This document shows, in pieces, positions 24,717-32,766 of a stretch of DNA of 64,000 nucleotides. The notes beneath the pieces were generated by a model. The model did no database searches. It was not told the DNA's origin and saw only the letters and a program-made list of their open reading frames with translations. Source of the stretch: Rhodomicrobium sp. R_RK_3 (lineage in GTDB: Bacteria > Pseudomonadota > Alphaproteobacteria > Rhizobiales > Rhodomicrobiaceae); NCBI RefSeq assembly GCF_002198715.1, contig NZ_MWLK01000016.1, forward strand, positions 1-64,000, read 5' to 3'. The translations under genes were made by a program, and so were the position numbers. How positions within the stretch are numbered: position 1 is the stretch's first letter; each line of letters starts with the position of its first letter.

Positions 24717-26267
24717 ATGGCGCAGGATGGGCAGGGCGGCGTTATCTACAACAGCGTGGACAGCGCCTATTTCGAAAAGCGCGGATTGAGACGATATGCG
24801 GGCGTCGCGAGCCTGTGGGCGCTGGGGGTCGGCGCGGTGATCTCGGGACATTTTTCGGGCTGGAATTTCGGCCTCGCGCCGGGCGGTTGGGGCGGTCTCC
24901 TGATCGCGGCGATCCTGATCGCGATTATGTATCTCGGTCTCGTCTTCTGCATCGCGGAAATGTCGCCAGCCTTGCCGCATACGGGTGCCGCCTATTCCTT
25001 CGCGCGCACGACGATGGGGCCGTGGGGCGGCTTCATCACCGGGCTGTTCGAGAATGTCGAATATGTGGTCACGCCGGCCGTGGTGGTGTTTTTCATCGGC
25101 TCCTATCTGGGCTCCATATTTGGTACCGGGCCGGGATTTCAACCGTTCTACTGGATCGCCTGCTATCTGATCTTCGTCGGGCTGAACATCGCCGGCGTCG
25201 AGCTGTCCTTCAAGGTGACGCTGACGGTGACGCTTTTGGCGCTGGCCTGCCTCGTCGGCTTCTGGCTGAGTGCTTTGCCGGCCGTCGACTTCAATCGCTG
25301 GGCGCTGAATATCGGCGTCGGCCCGGACGGCTCGGCGGTCGAATTACCCGAGGGCCATGGGCCGTTCCTGCCCTTCGGCATCTGGGGCGCGCTGGCGGCG
25401 ATGCCTTTCGCGGTCTGGCTGTTCCTCGCCATCGAGCAATTGCCGCTCGCCGCCGAAGAATCCGTCGACCCGAAGAAGGACATGCCCAAGGGCATCATCC
25501 TCGGCATGCTGACCCTGATCGTCTCGGCCTTCATGATCCTGTGGCTGAACTCCAGCGTGCCCGTTTCGCGCGAAGTGACCGACAGCGTGACGGGCGCCAC
25601 CTCGACCATCACCGGCGCCTTCGCGCTGGCCTCGTCGGGCGAGCCGCTGCTCGACGGCTTCCGCGCCATCTACGGCACGGAGATCGCCAAAGTGCTGGCG
25701 CTGATCGCGGTGATCGGCCTGATCGCCAGCTTCCACACCATCATCTTCGCCAAGGGACGCCAGATCTATTCGCTGTCGCGTGCCGGCTATTTCCCGCGCT
25801 GGCTGTCGGTCACGCATGACACTTTCAAGACGCCGCATGTGGCCATGATCGCCGGGGCGGTGGTCGCGCTCGCCATCATGCTGTCGATCTGGTTCTATGT
25901 CGGCGTCGATGCCAGCACCGGCATCATCGGCGGCACCTTGCTGAACATGGCGGTTTTCGGCGCCATGTGCTCCTATATCGCTCAAGCCGTGTCGTTCATC
26001 CTGCTGCGCACCCAGCACGCCCAGATCGAGCGGCCCTATAAAAGCCCGTTCGGCATCCCCGGCGCGGTGGTGACCATCGTCCTTGCCCTCATCACCATCG
26101 GCTTCCAGTTCGCCGATCCGATCTACCGGCAGGGCGTCATCGGCGTCGCGATCTGGTTCGCGGTCGGCATGGTTTATTTCGCGCTGATCGGGCGGAGGAA
26201 ACTGGTCTTGTCGCCGGAGGAGGAGTTCGCGCTGACCAAGGGCGCGGCGGAATATAAGAGCTACTAG
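24717..26267 (+). CDS. APC-superfamily permease, ethanolamine-permease-like
   Basis: This protein of about 516 residues has around twelve transmembrane helices. The N-terminal SAYFEKRGLRRYAGVASLWALGVGAVISGHFSGWNFGL is characteristic of the Eat/ethanolamine permease branch of APC transporters. GAYSFAR-like and AEMSPALPHTGAAYS helix-3 motifs are present. ATG 24717 is chosen because GAGGAA stands 6 nt upstream; an ATG 15 bp earlier lies ahead of that site. It heads the operon and probably imports the amine consumed by the enzymes that follow. Confidence 0.85.
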   Translation: MAQDGQGGVIYNSVDSAYFEKRGLRRYAGVASLWALGVGAVISGHFSGWNFGLAPGGWGGLLIAAILIAIMYLGLVFCIAEMSPALPHTGAAYSFARTTMGPWGGFITGLFENVEYVVTPAVVVFFIGSYLGSIFGTGPGFQPFYWIACYLIFVGLNIAGVELSFKVTLTVTLLALACLVGFWLSALPAVDFNRWALNIGVGPDGSAVELPEGHGPFLPFGIWGALAAMPFAVWLFLAIEQLPLAAEESVDPKKDMPKGIILGMLTLIVSAFMILWLNSSVPVSREVTDSVTGATSTITGAFALASSGEPLLDGFRAIYGTEIAKVLALIAVIGLIASFHTIIFAKGRQIYSLSRAGYFPRWLSVTHDTFKTPHVAMIAGAVVALAIMLSIWFYVGVDASTGIIGGTLLNMAVFGAMCSYIAQAVSFILLRTQHAQIERPYKSPFGIPGAVVTIVLALITIGFQFADPIYRQGVIGVAIWFAVGMVYFALIGRRKLVLSPEEEFALTKGAAEYKSY

Positions 26268-26330
26268 CTGCGTGTGCCGGGCGGGGCCGGAGGCGCCCCG
26301 CCAATTTCTCTCCAGCAACGGGCTTTTGCG

Positions 26331-27701
26331 ATGCTTCCGCAGGATGTGAAAACCGCCGCCGACGCGCGGGCCATCGTCGAGGAGCGCGGGCTTTCCCATG
26401 TGAAGGTCGGCGTGTTCGACGCGGACGCCGTCATGCGCGGCAAATATATGAGCCGCGATAAGTTCTTCGCCTCGCTCGACAAGGGCTTTGGCTTTTGCGA
26501 CGTGGTGCTCGGCTGGGACTCCAACGACCAGCTCTACGACAATGTCAGCTTCACCGGCTGGCACACCGCCTATCCCGACGCCGCCGTGCGCGTCTTGCCG
26601 GAGACCTGCCGCCCGGTGCCCTTCGAAGGCGACATGCTGCTGTTCCTGGCCGAATTCGCCGGGCCGGCCGAAGCCGTCTGCCCGCGCGGGGTGCTGCGCA
26701 AGGTGCTCGCCCGCGCCGCCGATATGGGCTTTGCCGTAAAGGCGGCGGCGGAATTCGAGTTCTTCCTGTTCGACGAGACACCAGACAGCATCCGCGAGAA
26801 GAATTATCGGGGCCTGAAAAACCTCACACCCGGCTTCTTCGGCTATTCGATGCTGCGGGCCTCCGTCCACGCCGAGTTCTACCGCGATCTCTTGGAACTG
26901 TGCGGCGAGATGCGGATGCCGCTCGAGGGCCTGCACACCGAGACCGGGCCGGGCGTGCTGGAAGCCGCCATCGAAGTCAGCGACGCGCTGGAGGCGGCCG
27001 ACCGCGGCGCGCTGTTCAAGACCTTCACCAAAATCCTTGCCCAGCGTTCCAAACTGATGGCGACTTTTATGGCGAAATGGTCGAAGGACTGGCCGGGGCA
27101 ATCGGGCCATCTGCATGTCTCGCTCAACCGGGCGGCGGATGGCGGGTCGGTTTTCTATGAGGAGGGCAAGCCGCATGGCATGTCCGACACCATGCGCTGG
27201 TTCGTCGGCGGCCAGCAGGCGCTGATGCCGGAACTGCTCGGCATGGTCGCCTCGACGGTGAATTCCTATACGCGGCTGATCCCGGGCTTCTGGGCGCCGA
27301 CCGAGGCGAGCTGGGGCATCGAGAACCGCACCTGCGCGCTGCGCGTCATTCCCGGCTCGGCCAAGTCGCAGCGCGTCGAGTACCGGATCGCGGCGGCGGA
27401 CATCAATCCGTATATCGCGCTCGCCGCCGCCATCGGCTCGGGCCTGTGGGGCATCGAGCACAAGATCGAGCCGGACGCGGCGGTCGAGGGCAACGCCTAC
27501 GAGAAGAGCTTTCCCAAGGATCGGGCCTTGCCGCGCACCTTGTTCGAGGCGTCGGAGCGGCTGGCGGCAAGCGAAGCGGGCAAGGCGCTGTTCGGCGAAG
27601 CCTTCGTCGAGCATTATGCGGCGACCCGGGCCTGGGAAGAGCGGGAGTTCCGCCGCGCCATCACGGATTGGGAGATGCAGCGCTATTTTGAAATCATCTG
27701 A
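26331..27701 (+). CDS. Glutamine-synthetase-like gamma-glutamyl amine ligase
   Basis: This protein of about 456 residues has the GS beta-grasp and catalytic domains (AEFEFFLFDE, LHTETGPGVLEAAIE, GQSGHLHVSLN, ENRTCALRVI). It resembles the GlnT/PuuA class, which ligates glutamate to an amine with ATP, rather than ammonia-assimilating GlnA. ATG 26331 fits the usual family start; an upstream GTG would add a low-complexity leader. Placement between an ethanolamine-type permease and aldehyde/alcohol dehydrogenases suggests gamma-glutamylation of an amino-alcohol, but the substrate is inferred from context only. Confidence 0.85.
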   Translation: MLPQDVKTAADARAIVEERGLSHVKVGVFDADAVMRGKYMSRDKFFASLDKGFGFCDVVLGWDSNDQLYDNVSFTGWHTAYPDAAVRVLPETCRPVPFEGDMLLFLAEFAGPAEAVCPRGVLRKVLARAADMGFAVKAAAEFEFFLFDETPDSIREKNYRGLKNLTPGFFGYSMLRASVHAEFYRDLLELCGEMRMPLEGLHTETGPGVLEAAIEVSDALEAADRGALFKTFTKILAQRSKLMATFMAKWSKDWPGQSGHLHVSLNRAADGGSVFYEEGKPHGMSDTMRWFVGGQQALMPELLGMVASTVNSYTRLIPGFWAPTEASWGIENRTCALRVIPGSAKSQRVEYRIAAADINPYIALAAAIGSGLWGIEHKIEPDAAVEGNAYEKSFPKDRALPRTLFEASERLAASEAGKALFGEAFVEHYAATRAWEEREFRRAITDWEMQRYFEII

Positions 27702-27712
27702 GGCGCAAGCGG

Positions 27713-27789
27713 CTCCCCCTCACCCGGTCGCTTCGCGCCCGCCCTCTCCCTCGGGGGAGAGGGCTCCCGCCGAAGGCGGGTGGGTGAGG
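27713..27789. repeat. Dispersed palindromic intergenic repeat, family A copy 4
   Basis: A shorter, inverted version: CCCCTCACCCGG, CCCTCTCCCTCGGGGGAGAGGG, then CCCGCCGAAGGCGGGTGGGTGAGG. It lies inside the operon between the glutamine-synthetase-like and aldehyde dehydrogenase genes, where it could stabilise or attenuate the transcript. Confidence 0.65.
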
Positions 27790-27831
27790 AGATCGGCCGC
27801 AAAGACATGAGCATTCGACAGGAAACCCGCA

Positions 27832-29217
27832 TTGACTGACATCATCTGCACCTCGCCGGTCAACGGCCATGTCCTCGACAGCCGGTCCTTCGCCACGCCT
27901 GCCGAGATCGACGCCGCCGTGGCCGCCGCCAGGACCGCGCAAAAAACCTGGGCGCGCATGCCCTTGCCGGACCGCATCGCCGCCGCCCTCCGCTTCCTCG
28001 ACGCGCTAAAGGCCATGAACGAGGACATCGTCCCGGAACTTGCCCTGCAGATGGGCCGCCCGATCCGCTATGGCGGCGAAATCCGCGGCGTCGAGGAGCG
28101 CGTGCGGCACATGGCCGGCATCGCCGAGGAAGCGCTCGCGCCGATCTCCCCTGCCCCGCGCGACGGCTTCATCCGCACCATCAAGCGCGAGCCGCTCGGT
28201 CTCGTCTTCGTCATCGCGCCCTGGAACTACCCCTACCTCACCACCGTCAATTCCGTCGTCCCCGCGCTGATCGCGGGCAATGCGGTGATCCTGAAACATT
28301 CCGAGCAGACCATCCTGGTCGGTGACCGCTTCCAGATGGCGATGGACCGCGCCGGGCTGCCGGAGGGCCTGTTCCAGCACGTCGCCATGTCGCATGAGGG
28401 CGCGGCCAAGCTGATGGGCTCCGGCCTCGTCGATCACGTCAGCTTCACCGGCTCGGTGCGCGGCGGCCGCGAGATGGAGCGGGCGCTTGCCGGCACCTTC
28501 GCCAGCCTCGGCCTGGAGCTGGGCGGCAAGGACCCCGCCTATGTCCGCGCCGACGCCAACCTCGCCCACGCCATCGAGAACCTCGTCGACGGCGCTTATT
28601 TCAACTCCGGCCAGAGCTGCTGCGGCATCGAGCGTATCTATGTCGACTCCAGCGTCTACAACGATTTCGTCGCCGGCTTCGAGACGCTGGCGCGTGGCTA
28701 TGTGCTCGGCGATCCGCTGGAGACGGAAACCACGCTCGGGCCGATGGCGCAGGCGCGCCTCGCCGCCACGGTCCGCGAGCATATCGCCGAGGCGGTCGCC
28801 AAGGGCGCCCATGCGCATGTCGATGCGAAAGCCTTCGACGCGGACGAACCCGGCACGCCCTATCTCGCGCCACAAATGCTCACCAACGTCGATCACTCGA
28901 TGCGCGTCATGCGCGAGGAGACCTTCGGCCCGGTAGTCGGCATCGTGAAGGTGGCGTCGGAAGCCGAGGCCATCCGGCTGATGAACGACAGCGAATTCGG
29001 CCTCACGGCCTCGATCTGGACGTCTGATGCGGAGGCCGCCGAGCGCATCGGCGCGGAGATCGAAACCGGCACCGTGTTCATGAACCGCTGCGATTACGTC
29101 GATCCCGGCCTGCCCTGGACCGGCGTCAAGCACACCGGGCGCGGCGCGGCCTTGTCCGTGCTCGGCTACCAGACGCTGACGCAGCCCAAGGGCTATCACC
29201 TGCGGACAAAACTTTGA
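27832..29217 (+). CDS. NAD(P)-dependent aldehyde dehydrogenase
   Basis: This 461-residue ALDH has oxyanion Asn132 (APWNYP), general base Glu229 (LELGGKDP) and nucleophile Cys263 in GQSCC, with an adjacent second Cys. It oxidises an aldehyde to the acid. The start is TTG 27832 with AGGAAA upstream. In this operon it would oxidise the aldehyde made by the alcohol dehydrogenase, possibly as a gamma-glutamyl conjugate. Family resemblance is to the succinate-semialdehyde/gamma-aminobutyraldehyde group, so an amino-aldehyde is credible. Confidence 0.9.
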   Translation: MTDIICTSPVNGHVLDSRSFATPAEIDAAVAAARTAQKTWARMPLPDRIAAALRFLDALKAMNEDIVPELALQMGRPIRYGGEIRGVEERVRHMAGIAEEALAPISPAPRDGFIRTIKREPLGLVFVIAPWNYPYLTTVNSVVPALIAGNAVILKHSEQTILVGDRFQMAMDRAGLPEGLFQHVAMSHEGAAKLMGSGLVDHVSFTGSVRGGREMERALAGTFASLGLELGGKDPAYVRADANLAHAIENLVDGAYFNSGQSCCGIERIYVDSSVYNDFVAGFETLARGYVLGDPLETETTLGPMAQARLAATVREHIAEAVAKGAHAHVDAKAFDADEPGTPYLAPQMLTNVDHSMRVMREETFGPVVGIVKVASEAEAIRLMNDSEFGLTASIWTSDAEAAERIGAEIETGTVFMNRCDYVDPGLPWTGVKHTGRGAALSVLGYQTLTQPKGYHLRTKL

Positions 29218-29259
29218 TTCGAGAGCCGCTTCGGATGGACCGCTCGCCCATCACTCAAC

Positions 29260-29368
29260 CGAAATCCCCGCAAAAGCGGGGATTCAGTCTTCACAAACTC
29301 GAAATTGGCGTTCTGCCTCACCTCAATTGCTGCGGCGTACTGGATCCCCGCCTTCGCGGGGATTTCGA
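29260..29368. repeat. MITE-like element with terminal inverted repeats, family B copy 2
   Basis: The left end CGAAATCCCCGCAAAAGCGG is followed by GGATTCAGT; the right end is ACTGGATCCCCGCCTTCGCGGGGATTTCG. The interior shares CACAAACTCGAA and the GCGGCGTACTGGAT junction with the copy at 23503. It occupies most of the gap between the aldehyde and alcohol dehydrogenase genes, inside the operon. Confidence 0.75.
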
Positions 29369-29398
29369 GAACATCTTCATCCCGCTTAGGACATTGCG

Positions 29399-30577
29399 AT
29401 GACTGCGATTTTGACCGGAAGCTGGAATTACCCGACACGCGTGCTGCACGGGCCGGGGCGCATCAAGGAACTCCCCGAGGCGTGCAGGCTGGCGGGCATC
29501 TCCCGCCCGCTGCTGGTGACGGATGATGGGCTGAAAGCCACGCCGATGATCGCCGCCGCGATGGATGTGCTGGCCGAGGCCGGGCTTGCCGCGACGCTGT
29601 TCTCCGGCGTCAAGGGCAACCCCACCGAGCCGAATGTCACGGCCGGGCTCGCCGCATATCGCGCGGGCGAGTGCGACGGCGTCATCGCCTTCGGCGGCGG
29701 CTCGGGGCTGGATGTGGGCAAATGCATCGCCTTTATGTCCGGCCAGACGCGGCCGATCTGGGATTTCGAGGATATCGGCGACTGGTGGACGCGCGCCGAT
29801 CCCGCCGGCATCGCGCCCATCGTCGCCGTGCCGACCACCGCCGGCACCGGCTCCGAAGTCGGCCGCGCCGCCGTCGTCACCAATGAGGCGACGCACGACA
29901 AAAGGATCATCTTCCACCCGCTGATGCTCCCGAAGATCGTCATCTCCGACCCGGAGCTGACCGTCGGCCTGCCACCGAAACTGACCTCCTGGACCGGCTT
30001 CGACGCGCTCGCCCATTGCCTGGAAGCCTTTTGCGCGCCCGGCTTTCACCCGATGGCTGACGGCATCGCGCTGGAGGGCTTGCGCCTCATCAAGGACTAT
30101 CTGCCCCGCGCGGTCGCCGATGGCGGGGACATCGAGGCCCGCTCGCGGATGCTTGCGGCGGCATCGATGGGCGCGGCGGCGTTCCAGAAGGGCCTCGGCG
30201 CGGTGCATTCGATCTCGCACCCGGTCGGCGCCATCTACGACACCCATCACGGCATGACCAACGGCATCGTGCTGCCCTACGTGCTGGCGTTCAACCGTCC
30301 CGCCATCGAGGAGAAGCTGGTCCGGGTCGCCCGCGCGCTCGACCTGCCGGGCGACGGTTTTCCCGCCGTGCAGGACTGGCTGCTCGCTTTCCGCCGCGAC
30401 CTCTTCGTGCCGCATACGCTCGCCGAGGTCGGCGTCACCGAGGACCGGCTGGACGAACTGGCCGTCAAAGCCGAGGCCGATCCGTCGACCGGCGGCAATC
30501 CGGTGCCGATGAAGGCGGCGGAGTTCAAGACCGTCATCCACGCCGCCATTCGCGGCGAACTCGGCGCCGGCGCCTGA
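29399..30577 (+). CDS. Iron-containing alcohol dehydrogenase
   Basis: This 392-residue group III ADH binds NAD through GGGSGLDVGK (about 98-107). Metal ligands are suggested by SWTGFDALAHCLEAF (Asp and His), HSISHPVG and DTHHGMTNG. It interconverts an alcohol and an aldehyde. In the operon it lies between the aldehyde dehydrogenase and the amidotransferase, so it probably oxidises the hydroxyl of the imported or glutamylated amino-alcohol. It is preceded by a MITE-like repeat, and the ATG is 30 bp beyond it. Confidence 0.88.
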   Translation: MTAILTGSWNYPTRVLHGPGRIKELPEACRLAGISRPLLVTDDGLKATPMIAAAMDVLAEAGLAATLFSGVKGNPTEPNVTAGLAAYRAGECDGVIAFGGGSGLDVGKCIAFMSGQTRPIWDFEDIGDWWTRADPAGIAPIVAVPTTAGTGSEVGRAAVVTNEATHDKRIIFHPLMLPKIVISDPELTVGLPPKLTSWTGFDALAHCLEAFCAPGFHPMADGIALEGLRLIKDYLPRAVADGGDIEARSRMLAAASMGAAAFQKGLGAVHSISHPVGAIYDTHHGMTNGIVLPYVLAFNRPAIEEKLVRVARALDLPGDGFPAVQDWLLAFRRDLFVPHTLAEVGVTEDRLDELAVKAEADPSTGGNPVPMKAAEFKTVIHAAIRGELGAGA

Positions 30578-30581
30578 TGCC

Positions 30582-31445
30582 ATGACGCTCCGATTGCTTG
30601 TCGCCGAGGGCAACACGGCCGAGACCCGTGCCAGCCACGAGGCCCAGACCGGCCTGACCGCCAGCGCCCATTACGCCAAGGTGCTGCAAGACCTCGCCGC
30701 CGACGCGGTGGTGGACATCTGCTTCCCCGCCGATCCCGGCGCGAACCTGCCCGCCCGCGCCGGCCTTGCCGATTATGACGGCGTCGCCATCACCGGCTCG
30801 TCCCTGAACCTTTGGAGGGCCGAGCCGGCATCGCTCGCCCAGGTCGACTTTGCCCGCGAGGTTTTCGACTCGCGCGTGCCGTTCTTCGGCTCGTGCTGGG
30901 GCTTGCAGGTCGCGGCGGCGGCGGCGGGCGGCGCGGTGCGGCTCAATCCGAAAGGCCGCGAAATCGGCTTCGGTCGCAAGATCGCGCTGACCGGCGCCGG
31001 ACAGGCCCATCCCATGCATGAGGGCCGCCCGCTCGCCTTCGACGCCCCGACCGTGCATAGCGACGAAATCGGCGCCTTGCCGCCCGACATCACCGTCACC
31101 GCCACCAACGCCATGACGCAGGTGCAGGCGGCGGAAATCCGCCATGCGGGCGGCGTGTTCTGGGGCGTGCAATACCACCCCGAATATCATTTCGCCGACA
31201 TCGCCGCCGTCATCGAGCGCTATGGCGAAAGGCTGCTCGCCGACGGCGTCTACGCCTCCCCCGAAGCGCTCGCCGCCCATGCCGAGGACATCCGCGCCAT
31301 CGGCCGCGACCCCGCCCGGCGGGATCTTGCCTGGCAGCTCAGCGTCGACGCCGACGTGCTCGACCCGGCCATGCGCCTCACCGAGATCGCCAATTGGCTG
31401 AAGCATCAAGTCCGACCGGCCCAGAGCCGGCGCTCGCGCGGGTAG
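30582..31445 (+). CDS. Class I glutamine amidotransferase-like hydrolase
   Basis: This 287-residue protein is a stand-alone class I amidotransferase domain. The catalytic triad is Cys105 (FGSCWGLQ), His199 and Glu201 (VQYHPEYHF). No synthase domain is attached, as in PuuD-type gamma-glutamyl hydrolases, although the usual GuaA-like subgroup is closer in motif. It starts 4 bp after the ADH stop. In context it is a good candidate for removing the glutamyl group at the end of the pathway. A GMP-synthase-like partner role is less likely here. Confidence 0.82.
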   Translation: MTLRLLVAEGNTAETRASHEAQTGLTASAHYAKVLQDLAADAVVDICFPADPGANLPARAGLADYDGVAITGSSLNLWRAEPASLAQVDFAREVFDSRVPFFGSCWGLQVAAAAAGGAVRLNPKGREIGFGRKIALTGAGQAHPMHEGRPLAFDAPTVHSDEIGALPPDITVTATNAMTQVQAAEIRHAGGVFWGVQYHPEYHFADIAAVIERYGERLLADGVYASPEALAAHAEDIRAIGRDPARRDLAWQLSVDADVLDPAMRLTEIANWLKHQVRPAQSRRSRG

Positions 31446-31516
31446 GCGCGGCGATGCGGGTAGGCCCCGGCTCTAAAGCGCACTGCTTAAGATGGTGGCG
31501 CAGTGTCGCAAGATCC

Positions 31517-31645
31517 GCAGCCGGACTCCCTCTCCCTTGGGAGAGGGCGGGGGTGAGGGGTTCGTGAGTCGGCCATTGAGTCCGCAATTCCTCACCCGGC
31601 GCACTTCGCGCGTCACCCTCTCCCCTCGGAGAGGGTGGGCTGCGG
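31517..31645. repeat. Dispersed palindromic intergenic repeat, family A copy 5
   Basis: Nearly the same as copy 2 over its whole length: AGCCGGACTCCCTCTCCC-TT-GGGAGAGGG, GGGGGTGAGGGG, then inverted CTCACCCGGCGCAC and CACCCTCTCCCCTCGGAGAGGG. It sits between the amidotransferase gene and the convergent alpha/beta hydrolase. Confidence 0.75.
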
Positions 31646-31711
31646 CGAGAAGCAGCCGTGTTGCTTCCGGCCAGGATGATCCCGGTCCAGCGACCAGGGC
31701 GGCGGCGCTAA

Positions 31712-32599
31712 TCACTCGATGCGCAGGTGCCGCAGGATGGCGGCGGCGACGGCCTGGGGGGCTTCGCGCTGCGGGAAATGGCCGATGCGGTCGAGCACCA
31801 CCCGCTCATAGGGACCGCTGAAAAGCCCCTCCTTGCCCGCGGAGCTGGCGGGATCGTTGCAGGGGTCGCCGCCGCCATGGATCATCAGGGTCGGCACGGC
31901 GATGGTCGGATCGGCGCGCAGCCGCGCCTCGATGCCGGCATAGCGCGGATCGCCCTCGGCATGGCCCCAGCGCACCCGGTAGGAATGCAGCACGACATCG
32001 GCCCAATCCGGGTTCTCGAAGGAGCGCGCGGTCTCCGCGAAAACCGCGTCCGGGAAGCGCCAGTTCGGGTTCCAGATCTCCCAGATATAGCGGGTGAAAG
32101 CGGCGCGGTCGTTGCGGAGGAGATCGGCGCCACGGTCCAGCGCAATGTACCAGTGGTACCAGTAATTCTGCACCTGCTTCAGCGGCAAGACCTGGTCCGG
32201 ATCGTTCGTCCCCCAGCCGACCGAAATGGCGACGCAGAAACCGATGCGCTCCGGCGCCAGCGCCGAGGCGATATAGGCCGCCCGCGCGCCCCAATCATGG
32301 CCGATGACAGCGAAACGGCTAAGCCCGAGGGCGTCGGCCAGTTCGATCACATCCTGGCCGAGCGCCGCAAGCTGCCCCGACCGCATGGTGGCGGCATCGC
32401 GGAAGCGGGTCGGCCCATAGCCGCGCAAATACGGCACGTAGGTGCGGTGCCCGGCGGCGTGCAGCGCGGGCAGAACGCCGTCCCAGGTCCGGGCATCGTC
32501 CGGCCAGCCATGCAGCAACATGACCGACGATCCGGCCTCCGGCCCGGAGATTTCACAGCCGATCGAAAGCGTCGGCGTCTCGAATTGGGTCACGGCCAT
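31712..32599 (-). CDS. Alpha/beta-hydrolase, epoxide-hydrolase-like
   Basis: This 295-residue hydrolase has the oxyanion motif LLHGWPDDARTWD, the LRGYGPTRF lid turn, and nucleophile Asp102 in VIGHDWGARAAY. The His in IGHFPQREAP (about 278) completes the site, with an acid near HGGGDPCND. The HDWG elbow is characteristic of epoxide hydrolases and dehalogenases. There is no signal peptide. It is divergent from the UxaA-family dehydratase gene. The two alpha/beta hydrolases in this window are only distantly alike. Confidence 0.83.
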   Translation of the reverse strand: MAVTQFETPTLSIGCEISGPEAGSSVMLLHGWPDDARTWDGVLPALHAAGHRTYVPYLRGYGPTRFRDAATMRSGQLAALGQDVIELADALGLSRFAVIGHDWGARAAYIASALAPERIGFCVAISVGWGTNDPDQVLPLKQVQNYWYHWYIALDRGADLLRNDRAAFTRYIWEIWNPNWRFPDAVFAETARSFENPDWADVVLHSYRVRWGHAEGDPRYAGIEARLRADPTIAVPTLMIHGGGDPCNDPASSAGKEGLFSGPYERVVLDRIGHFPQREAPQAVAAAILRHLRIE

Positions 32600-32766
32600 G
32601 GCAACTCCGCAAAGCTTCGGCTTCCTACCATCTATGCCGTCCGCGCCTCGCCGGGCAAGCCTGCGCCCGTTCGAGTTGTAGCGATCGACGTTGCCGCATC
32701 CCCCGCGACGGCCCTGGCGCGGAGCGGCGGCGTCTCATATTGTGTTAACCATGAGGAAACGACATC

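Noticed and set aside
25344-27614. A 756-residue open frame on the minus strand
   Set aside because: It lies antisense to the glutamine-synthetase-like and permease genes, which have clear motifs and good starts. The antisense protein is Arg/Gly/Asp-rich with no recognisable family, as expected from GC-rich codon bias.
7448-31645. CRISPR-like interpretation of the repeated hairpin sequences
   Set aside because: The copies are scattered singly between genes, with no regular spacers and no cas genes, so they are dispersed palindromic repeats.
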